Source: Bacteroidales bacterium
Lineage (GTDB): Bacteria; Bacteroidota; Bacteroidia; Bacteroidales; GCA-2748055
Length of the DNA stretch: 52,800 nucleotides
Reading direction: 5' to 3'
Assembly: GCA_029210725.1 (NCBI GenBank)
Contig: JARGFM010000023.1
Location: forward strand, 1-52,800
Shown: in pieces, positions 36,145 through 44,616 of the stretch
Layout of the letters: every line of letters starts with the position of its first letter
How positions within the stretch are numbered: the stretch's first letter is position 1
Position numbers and translations under genes: made by a program
Notes under the pieces: model-generated
What the model was told of the DNA's origin: nothing
The model's database searches: none
Seen by the model: the letters and a program-made list of their open reading frames with translations, nothing else

Positions 36145-36975
36145 TTAAAATACCTCCGGAATAAAAGTCTGATCGGAAAGCGGAGGCCTGATATACCCCT
36201 CCTTGATGATGGGAGGGAGGTTGATTTTTTTATGCCTGATCTCCTCATAGGGGATCATGGTGAGCAGATGGTGAATGGTGTTCAGCCTGGCTCGCCGCTT
36301 GTCATCGGCGTTGACAACAAACCAGGGAGATGTTTTGGTGTCCGTGTAGGAGAACATCTCATCTTTGGCCTTACTGTACTCTATCCATCTGCTCCTTGAC
36401 TGCAGGTCCATGGGGCTGAATTTCCAGCGCTTCAGGGGATCATTGATTCGTTCACGGAAACGGTGCTCCTGCTCTTCATCGCTTACGGAGAACCAGTATT
36501 TGACCAGGATGATTCCGGAGTGTATCAGCATTTCTTCAAAACGGGGACAGGAACGCAGGAAATCCCAGTACTCCTCTTCCGAACAGAACCCCATCACATG
36601 TTCCACCCCGGCCCGGTTGTACCAGCTGCGGTCAAAAAGAACAATTTCACCTTCAGCTGGAAGTTGGGCCACATATCGCTGGAAGTACCATTGGGTTTTT
36701 TCGCGCTCCGTGGGCACCCCCAGGGCTACTACCCGGCAGATTCTGGGATTCAGGCGCTGAGTAATACGCTTAATCACTCCTCCCTTACCGGCAGCATCGC
36801 GGCCTTCGAAAACAACGACCACCCGCAGGTTCTTTGCCTTTACCCACTCATGCATTTTTACCAGTTCCAGCTGCAGGCGCTCCAGTTCGCTGAAATATTT
36901 TTTTTTATTTAGTCTCTTTGCTTGGGAAGTCAGAACAGCATCCACGGACTGTTTCTGCTTGTGGCTTTTAGTCAT
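36145..36975 (-). CDS. ppk2: Polyphosphate kinase 2
   Basis: A 276-aa PPK2 domain. Walker A GRDAAGKGG and Walker B LFDRSWYNR are present, with the lid-type segment NRAGVEHVMGFCSEEE and ERINDPLKRWKFSPMD, typical of single-domain class I enzymes. It phosphorylates nucleoside diphosphates (ADP or GDP) using polyphosphate, or runs in reverse. A -7 box at 37004 precedes it. It is downstream of upp, 85 bp apart, and could use either promoter. Confidence 0.93.
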   Translation of the reverse strand: MTKSHKQKQSVDAVLTSQAKRLNKKKYFSELERLQLELVKMHEWVKAKNLRVVVVFEGRDAAGKGGVIKRITQRLNPRICRVVALGVPTEREKTQWYFQRYVAQLPAEGEIVLFDRSWYNRAGVEHVMGFCSEEEYWDFLRSCPRFEEMLIHSGIILVKYWFSVSDEEQEHRFRERINDPLKRWKFSPMDLQSRSRWIEYSKAKDEMFSYTDTKTSPWFVVNADDKRRARLNTIHHLLTMIPYEEIRHKKINLPPIIKEGYIRPPLSDQTFIPEVF

Positions 36976-37003
36976 ATCGGACAGGGTGTATGGGTAAATT
37001 TAG

Positions 37004-37011
37004 CAAAAATA
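37004..37011 (-). promoter_or_regulatory. -7 box for ppk2
   Basis: Minus-strand TATTTTTG matches TAnnTTTG exactly, 28 nt before the ppk2 ATG. No clear -33 element at 19-21 nt. Confidence 0.4.
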
Positions 37012-37060
37012 GCTAATACTATCACCCGCGTTCAGCAGTTCTGCAGCCTTTTCAGAGCCT

Positions 37061-37699
37061 TCATGTTCCACCTGGAAAATCATTGGTCCCGAACAGGCGG
37101 TCGCCCGCGTCTCCCAGACCGGGAACAATATACCCGAACTCATTCAGTCCATCATCCAGGGCAGCCAGGAATATTTCTACTTCGGGATGGTCCTTCGAGA
37201 TCCGTTCAAGCCCTTCCGGAGCGCCTACAATGCAAACGAGTTTCAAATTGCCTGCTCCTTCTCTCTTTAATATGTCAAGAGTGGCACTGGCACTTCCCCC
37301 TGTTGCCAGCATGGGATCCAGGACCAGAACCACTGCCTTTTTCATCCGGTAGGGAAACTTGGCATAATAGCTCTTCGGTTCCAGGGTCTTATGATCACGG
37401 TACATGCCCACGTGGCCAATTTTTGCAGTGGGGATCAAGCCGGTGATGCCATCCACCATTCCAAGCCCTGCGCGGAGCACCGGTATGAGCACGATATCCC
37501 TGGAGAGTACACTGGTAACACATTTTTTCATCGGGGTTTCTGTTTCCGTTTTTCGTAATGGGATATCCCGGGTGATCTCATAGGCCATCAGCCCGGCAAT
37601 CTCATTGAGGTTTTCACGGAACTCCTTGGTGCCGGTGTACTTATTTCTGATATGGGTCAGTTTATGCTGTATAAGGGGGTGATCAACGATATGATACAT
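37061..37699 (-). CDS. upp: Uracil phosphoribosyltransferase
   Basis: A 212-aa enzyme that makes UMP from uracil and PRPP. Conserved pieces: HPLIQHKLTHIR at the N-terminus, VPVLRAGLGMVDG, the PRPP loop VLDPMLATGGSASATLD, and the C-terminal GLGDAGDRLFGT. Length is normal. Its start is 7 bp after the PD40-SPOR gene stop, so they are co-transcribed. Confidence 0.96.
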   Translation of the reverse strand: MYHIVDHPLIQHKLTHIRNKYTGTKEFRENLNEIAGLMAYEITRDIPLRKTETETPMKKCVTSVLSRDIVLIPVLRAGLGMVDGITGLIPTAKIGHVGMYRDHKTLEPKSYYAKFPYRMKKAVVLVLDPMLATGGSASATLDILKREGAGNLKLVCIVGAPEGLERISKDHPEVEIFLAALDDGLNEFGYIVPGLGDAGDRLFGTNDFPGGT

Positions 37700-37706
37700 G
37701 GATCAG

Positions 37707-38972
37707 TTATTTAAAGACAGAGGGGTCTGTTTCTCTCTGATCGCCACGGAAAGCGGCTACAAATGCCTGGGCGAATCCTGAACTTAAACATTTATTTTTG
37801 AAATTATTTGCGTCTTTTACAGAGTCGAATGCACCCACTGTGATCCGGTATGAACCCTTGTAAAAATATTCAAAAGTCTGGTAGCTCTTACCGTCAATCA
37901 GAACGGTCGGAAAGCTATCCGGATTCAAACTGGAAATGATCTGTACCCGGAATACCACCCCGTTGGGGTCCGCTTGCACCCCGAGCACAGGTTCTGAAAG
38001 AATTTCGGGCTCCGGGGTAAATGCAGGCTCTGCCTGAATTAGGGATTCTGCGGCAACGGCGGGCCCGGCGATTTGCTGAATAACCAGGGAGATGTCTTTA
38101 TTGGATGAGCTATCCGGGAGAGAAATTCTAATGGCTTTACCTTCAGGTCCCGACGACTCCGTCCGGGAGAAAAGTGCCGCCCGGTTCCGGGGATGTATGG
38201 ACATTCCCAGTTCGTCCAGAGGACCATTGATTGATTTGCCCAGGTTCCTGGGGTGCTCCCAGTCTTTTCCGTTATAGGGACAGATAAAAATATCATAGCC
38301 TCCGTATCCTGAATGACCGCTGGAAGAATACCAGAGATTATTCCGGCCATCCAGAAAGGGGTACCATTCATGACCACTTGAGTTGATGGATCTGCCAAGA
38401 TGAAGAGGTTCCGACCAGCCCTCAGCTGTTTTTCGCGTGACAAAGAGGTCCAGCCCACCACAGGTGGGAAGGCGATCTGAAGAAAAGACCATCATCGATC
38501 CGTCGGAAGAGATCGCCGGGTGCAGGTAACGGGATGAATCTCCGGCAAAGGGAAGTTGACGGATTTCGGAGACTTCATTATTGACAATGGACATTTCATA
38601 TATCTTTTCCATGGCCGGATGATCGGTAAGCACTATTCTTTTGCTGTAATATCCCCTGCGCTTGTCACTGGAAAAAGAGAATGCAGCCGGGGAGCAGGAG
38701 AATTCCTTATTGGCAAAAAGTGGCCGGCTGATTTCCGGATCTGGGCGGTCCATCTCTGTCAGGTAAGCTGTTTCATCTCCGGTTTTAATGAAAATGATTC
38801 CATCCTGGTAAAAGGCTACATCGAAGCAGGGTCCGTTTATTTGAAGATCCAGGGTGTCGAACAATAAGCCCTCTGCAGTTTGTAAGGTTTCTGCCAGGGA
38901 AGTATGCGAAGGGGGGCAGGCCGGGTACAGGATCGAACAAATCGCAATCAGGTTAAAGGAAAGCAGGTTCAT
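37707..38972 (-). CDS. PD40 beta-propeller and SPOR-domain envelope protein
   Basis: A 421-aa exported protein (N-terminal hydrophobic segment about residues 3-18; a Cys in YPAC is a weak lipobox). PD40 repeats are clear, such as DGSMMVFSSDR, GGLDLFVTRK, YPFLDGRNNLWYSS and YGGYDIFI. The C-terminal 75 residues (SYQTFEYFYKGSYRITVGAF) form a SPOR domain, which binds denuded peptidoglycan at division sites. OmpA-like proteins of this type in Bacteroidota sometimes join T9SS or envelope complexes. It starts a transcript running into upp. Confidence 0.82.
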   Translation of the reverse strand: MNLLSFNLIAICSILYPACPPSHTSLAETLQTAEGLLFDTLDLQINGPCFDVAFYQDGIIFIKTGDETAYLTEMDRPDPEISRPLFANKEFSCSPAAFSFSSDKRRGYYSKRIVLTDHPAMEKIYEMSIVNNEVSEIRQLPFAGDSSRYLHPAISSDGSMMVFSSDRLPTCGGLDLFVTRKTAEGWSEPLHLGRSINSSGHEWYPFLDGRNNLWYSSSGHSGYGGYDIFICPYNGKDWEHPRNLGKSINGPLDELGMSIHPRNRAALFSRTESSGPEGKAIRISLPDSSSNKDISLVIQQIAGPAVAAESLIQAEPAFTPEPEILSEPVLGVQADPNGVVFRVQIISSLNPDSFPTVLIDGKSYQTFEYFYKGSYRITVGAFDSVKDANNFKNKCLSSGFAQAFVAAFRGDQRETDPSVFK

Positions 38973-39023
38973 TTGAACAAGATAATTACTGTTGTGTTAT
39001 CTGAAATAGAATGAAGGCATTAT

Positions 39024-39056
39024 CAAAGATAGGAGATTTTATATTTTCCGATCAAT
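39024..39056 (-). promoter_or_regulatory. Promoter for the PD40-SPOR/upp operon
   Basis: Minus strand: ATTG at 39053-39056, 21 nt, then an exact -7 box TATCTTTG at 39024-39031. It sits 51 bp before the ATG at 38972. Confidence 0.5.
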
Positions 39057-39142
39057 TAAATAGTTAAGAAAGTGTATTTTTTATTCACTGCACTTTTTCC
39101 TAAATTGTAAGCCTAAATAAAAACAAATTAAATCCTTTCAAC

Positions 39143-39976
39143 ATGAAAAAGGCACTGTATCAACAATCAAAGTTTTTTGTAATCGGACTGATTACCACTA
39201 CTTTGATTCTTTTCTCCGGATGTAAGCAAACTCAAAAAAAGCTGGAAAAGGAGACTCCGGCCGTTGAGGAACTAAAGCCCAGGGGGGATGTGGTAGAGGA
39301 GCTTTCCGGTTATGAGGTTCCCACTTCCTACGATATCACAAAAGGTATTTACCAGGCAGGAGCACCCTATATACTTTCTCTTTCCAACGGCCCTGAAAAA
39401 GCCAGTGAGTATATCACACAGCGGGATAAAGTGCTTAATCTGGGTGTTTATGCCACCGACCTGGCTTATGCGACCACCTATATGATGAAGCAGGGGACCA
39501 TGAACTACCTGGAGGCATCAAAAACTTTAATCGACGATCTGGGGATTTCCACCACCTTTAATACTTCCTATGCCGAGCGTATTGAGAAGAATATTGATGA
39601 TCGTGATTCCCTGATACAGATTGTCACAGAATCTTTTAATGACACATGGAATTATCTGGTTGAAAATGAGCAGGATGTTTTAGCAAGGCTGGTCGTTGTC
39701 GGCAGCTGGATCGAAGGGGTTTATATCACCACCAATGTAGCAAAGAAAGCCATTGACAATACCTCTTTGCTGGAGGCTCTGGCCAAGCAGAAGAAGTCAC
39801 TGAATGAGCTGGTGGATCTGCTGGAGTCGGTCAAGAATGTGGACGAAGTTAAGGACTTGTATAAGAGCCTTTCTGAAATTCAGGAACTGTTTGAGGGAGT
39901 AGGAGATCTTATGACAGAGGAGCAGCTGAAAGTTATTTCAGAATCCATAGCTGCATTGCGGAACAGTATCGTGTAG
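39143..39976 (+). CDS. Lipoprotein of unknown function
   Basis: A 277-aa lipoprotein (lipobox LFSGC, acylated Cys followed by a Lys/Glu-rich linker). The mature part is alpha-helical and charged, with VLNLGVYATDLAYATTYMMKQG and repeated IDD and LLE patterns; it ends in a Leu-rich helical stretch (LLEALAKQKKSLNELVDLLESV). I do not recognise the family. It lies 34 bp upstream of the TerB-ABC fusion, so a shared role in that exporter or its envelope partner is possible. Upstream is an AT-rich 170-bp divergent region with no clear promoter for this gene. Confidence 0.8.
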   Translation: MKKALYQQSKFFVIGLITTTLILFSGCKQTQKKLEKETPAVEELKPRGDVVEELSGYEVPTSYDITKGIYQAGAPYILSLSNGPEKASEYITQRDKVLNLGVYATDLAYATTYMMKQGTMNYLEASKTLIDDLGISTTFNTSYAERIEKNIDDRDSLIQIVTESFNDTWNYLVENEQDVLARLVVVGSWIEGVYITTNVAKKAIDNTSLLEALAKQKKSLNELVDLLESVKNVDEVKDLYKSLSEIQELFEGVGDLMTEEQLKVISESIAALRNSIV

Positions 39977-40010
39977 TACAGAATCAGCCTCCACGGGTTG
40001 ATCAGACATA

Positions 40011-43000
40011 ATGAAAGAGGCCGTATTAAATGCGCTGTTACAGCTGTTTGCAATAATAGCTAACGTATCAGAAGATGGTGTTTCTTTCAAAGCCAGGGCA
40101 ATCGTAAAGTCTTTTCTCAGGCAACACCTGAAAACCAACCTGATCAATAAGTATCTGGTTGTTTTTGATAATTACCTGGAAATACACCATCCCCTTCTGT
40201 TTGGCGGTGGTATCGTACATCAGCGACAGACCCATTCCGATACAGAGAAGCTGAGATATATTACCGGGGAGATCAATAGCAGCCTGCTGCAAAGAGAGAA
40301 ATTCATTGTTTTCCTCAGGCTGGTTGAATTCATCAATGAAGATGATGTGATGACGGATAAGGAATTGGCCTTCATCAGGACTATTGCCGATTCATTCAAT
40401 ATCTCCAGGACGGAGCACGATAATACCAAGAATTTTGTGCTGAATACCTGTGATGCCATTGAAAAGGAAAGGATCTTGATCATCGACAGCATGAAGTCCC
40501 CCTTTATTGAGGGAATCAGACATTTAAGAGAGAAGGGTCTGGAGGGAAGGATTTCGATCCTGCACCATGTAAGTACTGATACCTTTGTGTTCCGCTACGT
40601 GGGAAATATGAATCTTTTCCTGAACAGCCAGCCTATCATTCCCGACAGGATCGAGCTGCTGGAACATGGATCCTTGATCACGGGATCCCTGATCAGCCCT
40701 GTTTATTACAGTGATATCTCCAGAAATTTCCATCATGCCAAGGAGTTCGCAAAAATCTCCTTTCAGGCTCAGAATATTGAGTACAGGTTTAAGAATAGCA
40801 GCAAAGGAATACGAAAATTCAGCTTCAGCAAAGAATCAGGCAACCTGATTGGAATTATGGGAGGAAGTGGGGCGGGGAAATCCACCCTGCTTAATATACT
40901 ATGTGGAAAACTGAAACCGCAGTCGGGTACAATAGCCATCAATGGCTATGATATTCATAAAGATGTGTCTGACATAGAGGGGATCATCGGATTTGTCCCT
41001 CAGGATGACCTGCTCCTGGAAGAGCTGACCGTGTTTACTAACCTCTATCTGAATGCAAAACTCTGTTTAAGTAACCTTTCGGAAGTGGAGCTGCGCAAGA
41101 GGGTGAACCAGGTTTTGGTGGATCTGGATCTGGAGGAGATCAAACATCTGAAAGTTGGGAATCCATTAAATAAATATATCAGCGGGGGACAGAGAAAACG
41201 ATTGAATATTGCCCTGGAGCTGATCAGGGAGCCAGCCGTGCTCTTTGTGGATGAACCAACTTCCGGCCTTTCATCCGTAGGATCAGAGAAGGTGATGTTT
41301 CTTTTGAAGGAGCAGGCTCTGAAAGGGAAACTGGTGATTGTGAATATCCATCAACCCCATTCTGAGATCTACAAGCTGTTCGACAGGTTTTTGGTGATAG
41401 ATAAAGAGGGTCATGTTATATATAAAGGAAATCCCATTGATGCCATCACTTACTTTAAGGAGCTAAGTAATTATGTGAATGCCGATGTGGGTCATTGTGC
41501 AAGCTGCGGAAATGTAATGCCGGAGCAGATTCTTAAGATGGTAGAAGCCAAGCAGATCGATGAATATGGCAAGGTGACCAGCGAACGGAAGGTTTCTCCG
41601 GAGGAGTGGTATGATATTTATTTGGACAGGATTGAATCGAAGCAGAAGATCAAAACCAAGAAGAAGCCTCTGCCTGCCAGGGATTTTCAAATACCGGGCA
41701 CTTTTGAGCAGTTTACCATTTTCCTGAGAAGGAATATACTCCGTAAACTGACTAACCGGCAGTATATACTGATCAATTTCCTGGAGGCGCCCTTACTCGC
41801 CCTGGTCACGGCATGGTTTACCCGTTTTACGGATGATGAATCCTCTACTGCTGCCTATGTTTTCCGTGAAAATATGAATTTGCCCGTTTATATGTTTATC
41901 GGGGTTATTGTCGCCATGTTCATGGGATTGATGGTGAGTGCAAGGGAAATCTTTATGGACAGGAAGATACAGGAACGGGAGTCTTTTCTTCATCTCAGTC
42001 GTCTCAGTTACCTCCATTCGAAAATCCTTGTATTGTTTCTGATTTCTGCCATCCAGACCTTTTCATTTGTGCTGGTGGGAAATTTGATTCTGGAGATCAG
42101 CGGGATGTTCTTTCACTATTGGGCTGTTTTCTTCACCGTTTCCTGCCTGGCCAATATTATTGGCTTGAATATTTCGGCAGGTCTCAATTCGGTATCCACA
42201 GCCTTTATTGTGATTCCCTTTATCCTGGTTCCGCAATTGCTCTTCAGTGGGGTGCTGATTCCTTTTGACAGCTTGAATAAGCTGTACGATAATCCTGAGT
42301 ATGTTCCTGTTATAGGGGAGCTGATGCCCTCCAAGTGGGCCTATGAGGCTGTGGCCGTGCATCAGTTCAAGGGAAACCGGTTTACCCGTGAGTTTTTTGA
42401 GATTGACCAGGCCAGGGTCAATGCATCCTACCAGGCCGCCCTGGTTAATGAAGTGAAACAGAGGCTCAATATCATCTGGTATCATTCTCCGGGTGGAGTT
42501 GTTCCCGAATTGCATGCTGAGGATTTGGAACTGGTCCGGAACGAATTGACCGGGTTAAGTAAGCTGGGGGCAGTCGCATCATTTGGACCGGTGGAAGGTT
42601 TTAGTTTAAAAGGGTTTACAGAGGAGGTGTATGCGGCGGCCATGGATTCCCTGGAAAGGGCCAGGCAAGTTTTTATGAGGCAGAAAAGTGAAGCAGATCG
42701 TTTGAAGGATCAGCGCGCCCTGGACCTGATGGAAGAGTGGGGTGGTGAGGAGGCGTTTAATTATATGAGAAAGAAATACACCAATAAAAGACTTGAGGAT
42801 CTGCTGATGGACAATACCCGCTTGCTTACAGAGTGGAACAATCACCTGGTCCGAAAAATTGCCCCCATTTACCAGGTTCCAAAGTCCAGGGCAGGACGGG
42901 CACATCTGTTTGCCCCTGTAAAGAGGATGGGCCCCCTGTCCATGGATTCTTATTGGTTCAACCTAATTGCTATCTGGTTGTCGGCAGTTTTTTTCTATAT

Positions 43001-43073
43001 GACACTGGTCTATGACCTGTTGCGAAGATTTGTAAACTGGAACCAGATCCGGAAATTACGCAAGGGTCTCTGA
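40011..43073 (+). CDS. TerB-like / ABC ATPase / permease fusion
   Basis: A 1020-aa single-chain ABC exporter with ABCG-like domain order. Residues 1-150 are helical and TerB-like (FLRLVEFINEDDVMTDKELAFIRTIADSF); 180-260 resemble an FHA-like beta lead-in (LNSQPIIPDRIELLEHGS...YYSDISRNF). The ATPase has Walker A GGSGAGKST (284-292), signature SGGQRKR (391-397) and Walker B LFVDEP (Asp414, Glu415). After it comes a CxxC motif HCASCG (Cys496, Cys499). About six membrane helices follow (about 590-780), then a 190-residue domain and a last helix. Such fusions occur in Bacteroidota; substrates are not known. It follows an unknown lipoprotein and precedes two haem-binding genes. Confidence 0.82.
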   Translation: MKEAVLNALLQLFAIIANVSEDGVSFKARAIVKSFLRQHLKTNLINKYLVVFDNYLEIHHPLLFGGGIVHQRQTHSDTEKLRYITGEINSSLLQREKFIVFLRLVEFINEDDVMTDKELAFIRTIADSFNISRTEHDNTKNFVLNTCDAIEKERILIIDSMKSPFIEGIRHLREKGLEGRISILHHVSTDTFVFRYVGNMNLFLNSQPIIPDRIELLEHGSLITGSLISPVYYSDISRNFHHAKEFAKISFQAQNIEYRFKNSSKGIRKFSFSKESGNLIGIMGGSGAGKSTLLNILCGKLKPQSGTIAINGYDIHKDVSDIEGIIGFVPQDDLLLEELTVFTNLYLNAKLCLSNLSEVELRKRVNQVLVDLDLEEIKHLKVGNPLNKYISGGQRKRLNIALELIREPAVLFVDEPTSGLSSVGSEKVMFLLKEQALKGKLVIVNIHQPHSEIYKLFDRFLVIDKEGHVIYKGNPIDAITYFKELSNYVNADVGHCASCGNVMPEQILKMVEAKQIDEYGKVTSERKVSPEEWYDIYLDRIESKQKIKTKKKPLPARDFQIPGTFEQFTIFLRRNILRKLTNRQYILINFLEAPLLALVTAWFTRFTDDESSTAAYVFRENMNLPVYMFIGVIVAMFMGLMVSAREIFMDRKIQERESFLHLSRLSYLHSKILVLFLISAIQTFSFVLVGNLILEISGMFFHYWAVFFTVSCLANIIGLNISAGLNSVSTAFIVIPFILVPQLLFSGVLIPFDSLNKLYDNPEYVPVIGELMPSKWAYEAVAVHQFKGNRFTREFFEIDQARVNASYQAALVNEVKQRLNIIWYHSPGGVVPELHAEDLELVRNELTGLSKLGAVASFGPVEGFSLKGFTEEVYAAAMDSLERARQVFMRQKSEADRLKDQRALDLMEEWGGEEAFNYMRKKYTNKRLEDLLMDNTRLLTEWNNHLVRKIAPIYQVPKSRAGRAHLFAPVKRMGPLSMDSYWFNLIAIWLSAVFFYMTLVYDLLRRFVNWNQIRKLRKGL

Positions 43074-43103
43074 AATTTGCATGGATCATATAAATCGAAT
43101 ACT

Positions 43104-43484
43104 ATGAAGAAGCAGATCGTTCTTATTTTTGCCATCGGAATTCTATTCCTGGCTTTCCAGTCATTCAGTCCGGAAGGTCTATCAGAAAATGCTTTCCCGG
43201 ATGAAATCACAACCATCCTGAAAACGTCCTGTTATGATTGCCACTACACTGGTGCTAATGCAGAAAAGGCTCTGAAGGCTGTTAATTTTGAAGAGTGGGA
43301 AGGCTTCAGGGTGACCAGGAAGATTGCTTTGCTTGGAGAAATATGCAAGGTAGTGGAAGAGGGGAAGATGCCACCTCAAAAATACCTGGAGCAAAAACCG
43401 GACAACAAGCTTACAGAGGAACAGAAAAAGTTGCTGTGTGAATGGACCGGGCAGGAGTTGGAGAAACTGATTCAGGGTAACTAA
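43104..43484 (+). CDS. Haem_bd-type cytochrome, CxxCH (first copy)
   Basis: A 126-aa exported protein: N-terminal signal anchor (KKQIVLIFAIGILFLAF) then a c-type haem motif CYDCH and a later MPPQKYL, as in the Haem_bd family of small Bacteroidota cytochromes. It should bind one haem in the periplasm. The start is taken at the ATG at 43104, where the signal begins; the frame opens earlier at a TTG. It lies 30 bp after the ABC fusion and 2 bp before the next copy. Confidence 0.85.
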   Translation: MKKQIVLIFAIGILFLAFQSFSPEGLSENAFPDEITTILKTSCYDCHYTGANAEKALKAVNFEEWEGFRVTRKIALLGEICKVVEEGKMPPQKYLEQKPDNKLTEEQKKLLCEWTGQELEKLIQGN

Positions 43485-43486
43485 AG

Positions 43487-43948
43487 GTGAGGAGTTTGAA
43501 GATTTTTGGGACAGGATTGATTGTCTTGCTGGTAGTCCTGCAGTTTTTCAGACCAGAACTTAATCAGAAAGCTTTCGAGCCGGAAAAGGATTTGCTTTCT
43601 GTGGTATCGGCCCCTGAAAATATCGCGACCCTGCTCAGGAATGCCTGTTATGACTGTCATTCCAATCAGACGGCTTATCCGTGGTACCAGAAGATCTCCC
43701 CGGTGTCATGGTATCTGAACGGGCATATAAATAGGGGTAAGGCAGATTTGAATTTCAGTGAATACGGTACTATGGGCAAAGCCGACCGGATCGGTCTCCT
43801 GGTAAAGACCTGTGAGGTTGTGGAGGCTGGAAGCATGCCTCTTCCAAGCTATCAGATCTTGCACAGGGAAGCCAGGCTTAAAAAGAAAGACCTCGATATC
43901 CTTTGCAACTGGACAGAAGAGGAGGCCCTGAAAGTGATGCGTGAGTAG
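43487..43948 (+). CDS. Haem_bd-type cytochrome, CxxCH (second copy)
   Basis: A 153-aa relative of the preceding gene with a signal anchor (IFGTGLIVLLVVLQFF), haem motif CYDCHSNQTAYPWY and a distal EAGSMPLPSYQIL. The YPWYQKISPVSWY segment is typical of the family and is absent from the shorter first copy. The only start near the signal is GTG at 43487, 2 bp after the previous stop, so translation is likely coupled. The two differ enough to suggest separate roles. Confidence 0.87.
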   Translation: MRSLKIFGTGLIVLLVVLQFFRPELNQKAFEPEKDLLSVVSAPENIATLLRNACYDCHSNQTAYPWYQKISPVSWYLNGHINRGKADLNFSEYGTMGKADRIGLLVKTCEVVEAGSMPLPSYQILHREARLKKKDLDILCNWTEEEALKVMRE

Positions 43949-43979
43949 TAAAAATACGCTTGAAGTAATATGTTAATTG

Positions 43980-44011
43980 TTTGACTGCAGGTTGTTTTGA
44001 GATTACATTTA
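43980..44011 (+). promoter_or_regulatory. Promoter for the lipoprotein at 44038
   Basis: TTTG at 43980-43983, 20 nt, then TACATTTA (one mismatch to TAnnTTTG) at 44004-44011, 26 nt before the ATG. Confidence 0.45.
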
Positions 44012-44037
44012 TCGAATAGAAACCAATACGAAATATT

Positions 44038-44580
44038 ATGAGAAACGCGGTAGGAATATTTTTACTGATTGTGCTGACAGTCGGCCTGAGCTCCTGCGAA
44101 AAGATCAAGGGTTGGTTTGATGTGGAAGTCGATACTACCATTGAAGGTGAGCTCTCCATTCTTACGGATCAGAATGAACTGAAATCTGCGGAAGATTATG
44201 GATTCAATGAATCTGTTACCGTCCAGCTTTTAAATGATGATCTCTATGACTATGAAGACGAGATCACCGGCTTCAGAACCTCTAATGTGACTTTTGAGGT
44301 GTTGGCGGTAGACTCTTCAGATGTTATACTCCGGGCAGGAACAGAATTTCTGATTTACAATGAGGAGAATCCCGGCCTGGTCATTTCGATCCCTTCAGAC
44401 TGGGTTGTTGAAGTGGGCGCTGCTCTGACCCTTGACGAAGCTGCCCTGGATGTGCTGGATGATATTCTGGATGATATGATTGAATTTACGATTTCTGCAA
44501 CTGGTTCCTGTAATAAGGGGAATGTGACCATTGAACTCAGATATGGTTTTGAAACCACAGCTATAGCCAATCCCCTCTAA
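44038..44580 (+). CDS. Small lipoprotein of unknown function
   Basis: A 180-aa lipoprotein (signal helix, lipobox GLSSC, mature Cys followed by EKIKGWFDVEVDT). The mature chain is acidic with alternating beta strands (VTFEVLAVDSSDVILRAGTEF) and a single further Cys near the C-terminus. I do not recognise the family; it looks like an envelope beta-sandwich. It has its own promoter-like site and precedes the serine hydrolase by 36 bp. Confidence 0.78.
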   Translation: MRNAVGIFLLIVLTVGLSSCEKIKGWFDVEVDTTIEGELSILTDQNELKSAEDYGFNESVTVQLLNDDLYDYEDEITGFRTSNVTFEVLAVDSSDVILRAGTEFLIYNEENPGLVISIPSDWVVEVGAALTLDEAALDVLDDILDDMIEFTISATGSCNKGNVTIELRYGFETTAIANPL

Positions 44581-44616
44581 AGATCCTGAACGGAAGTTTA
44601 TATAAATCTGGCTTTT

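Noticed and set aside
39001-39142. Promoter for the lipoprotein at 39143
   Set aside because: Only a TAAATTG partial match without a -33 partner at the usual distance; the good box here reads on the other strand.
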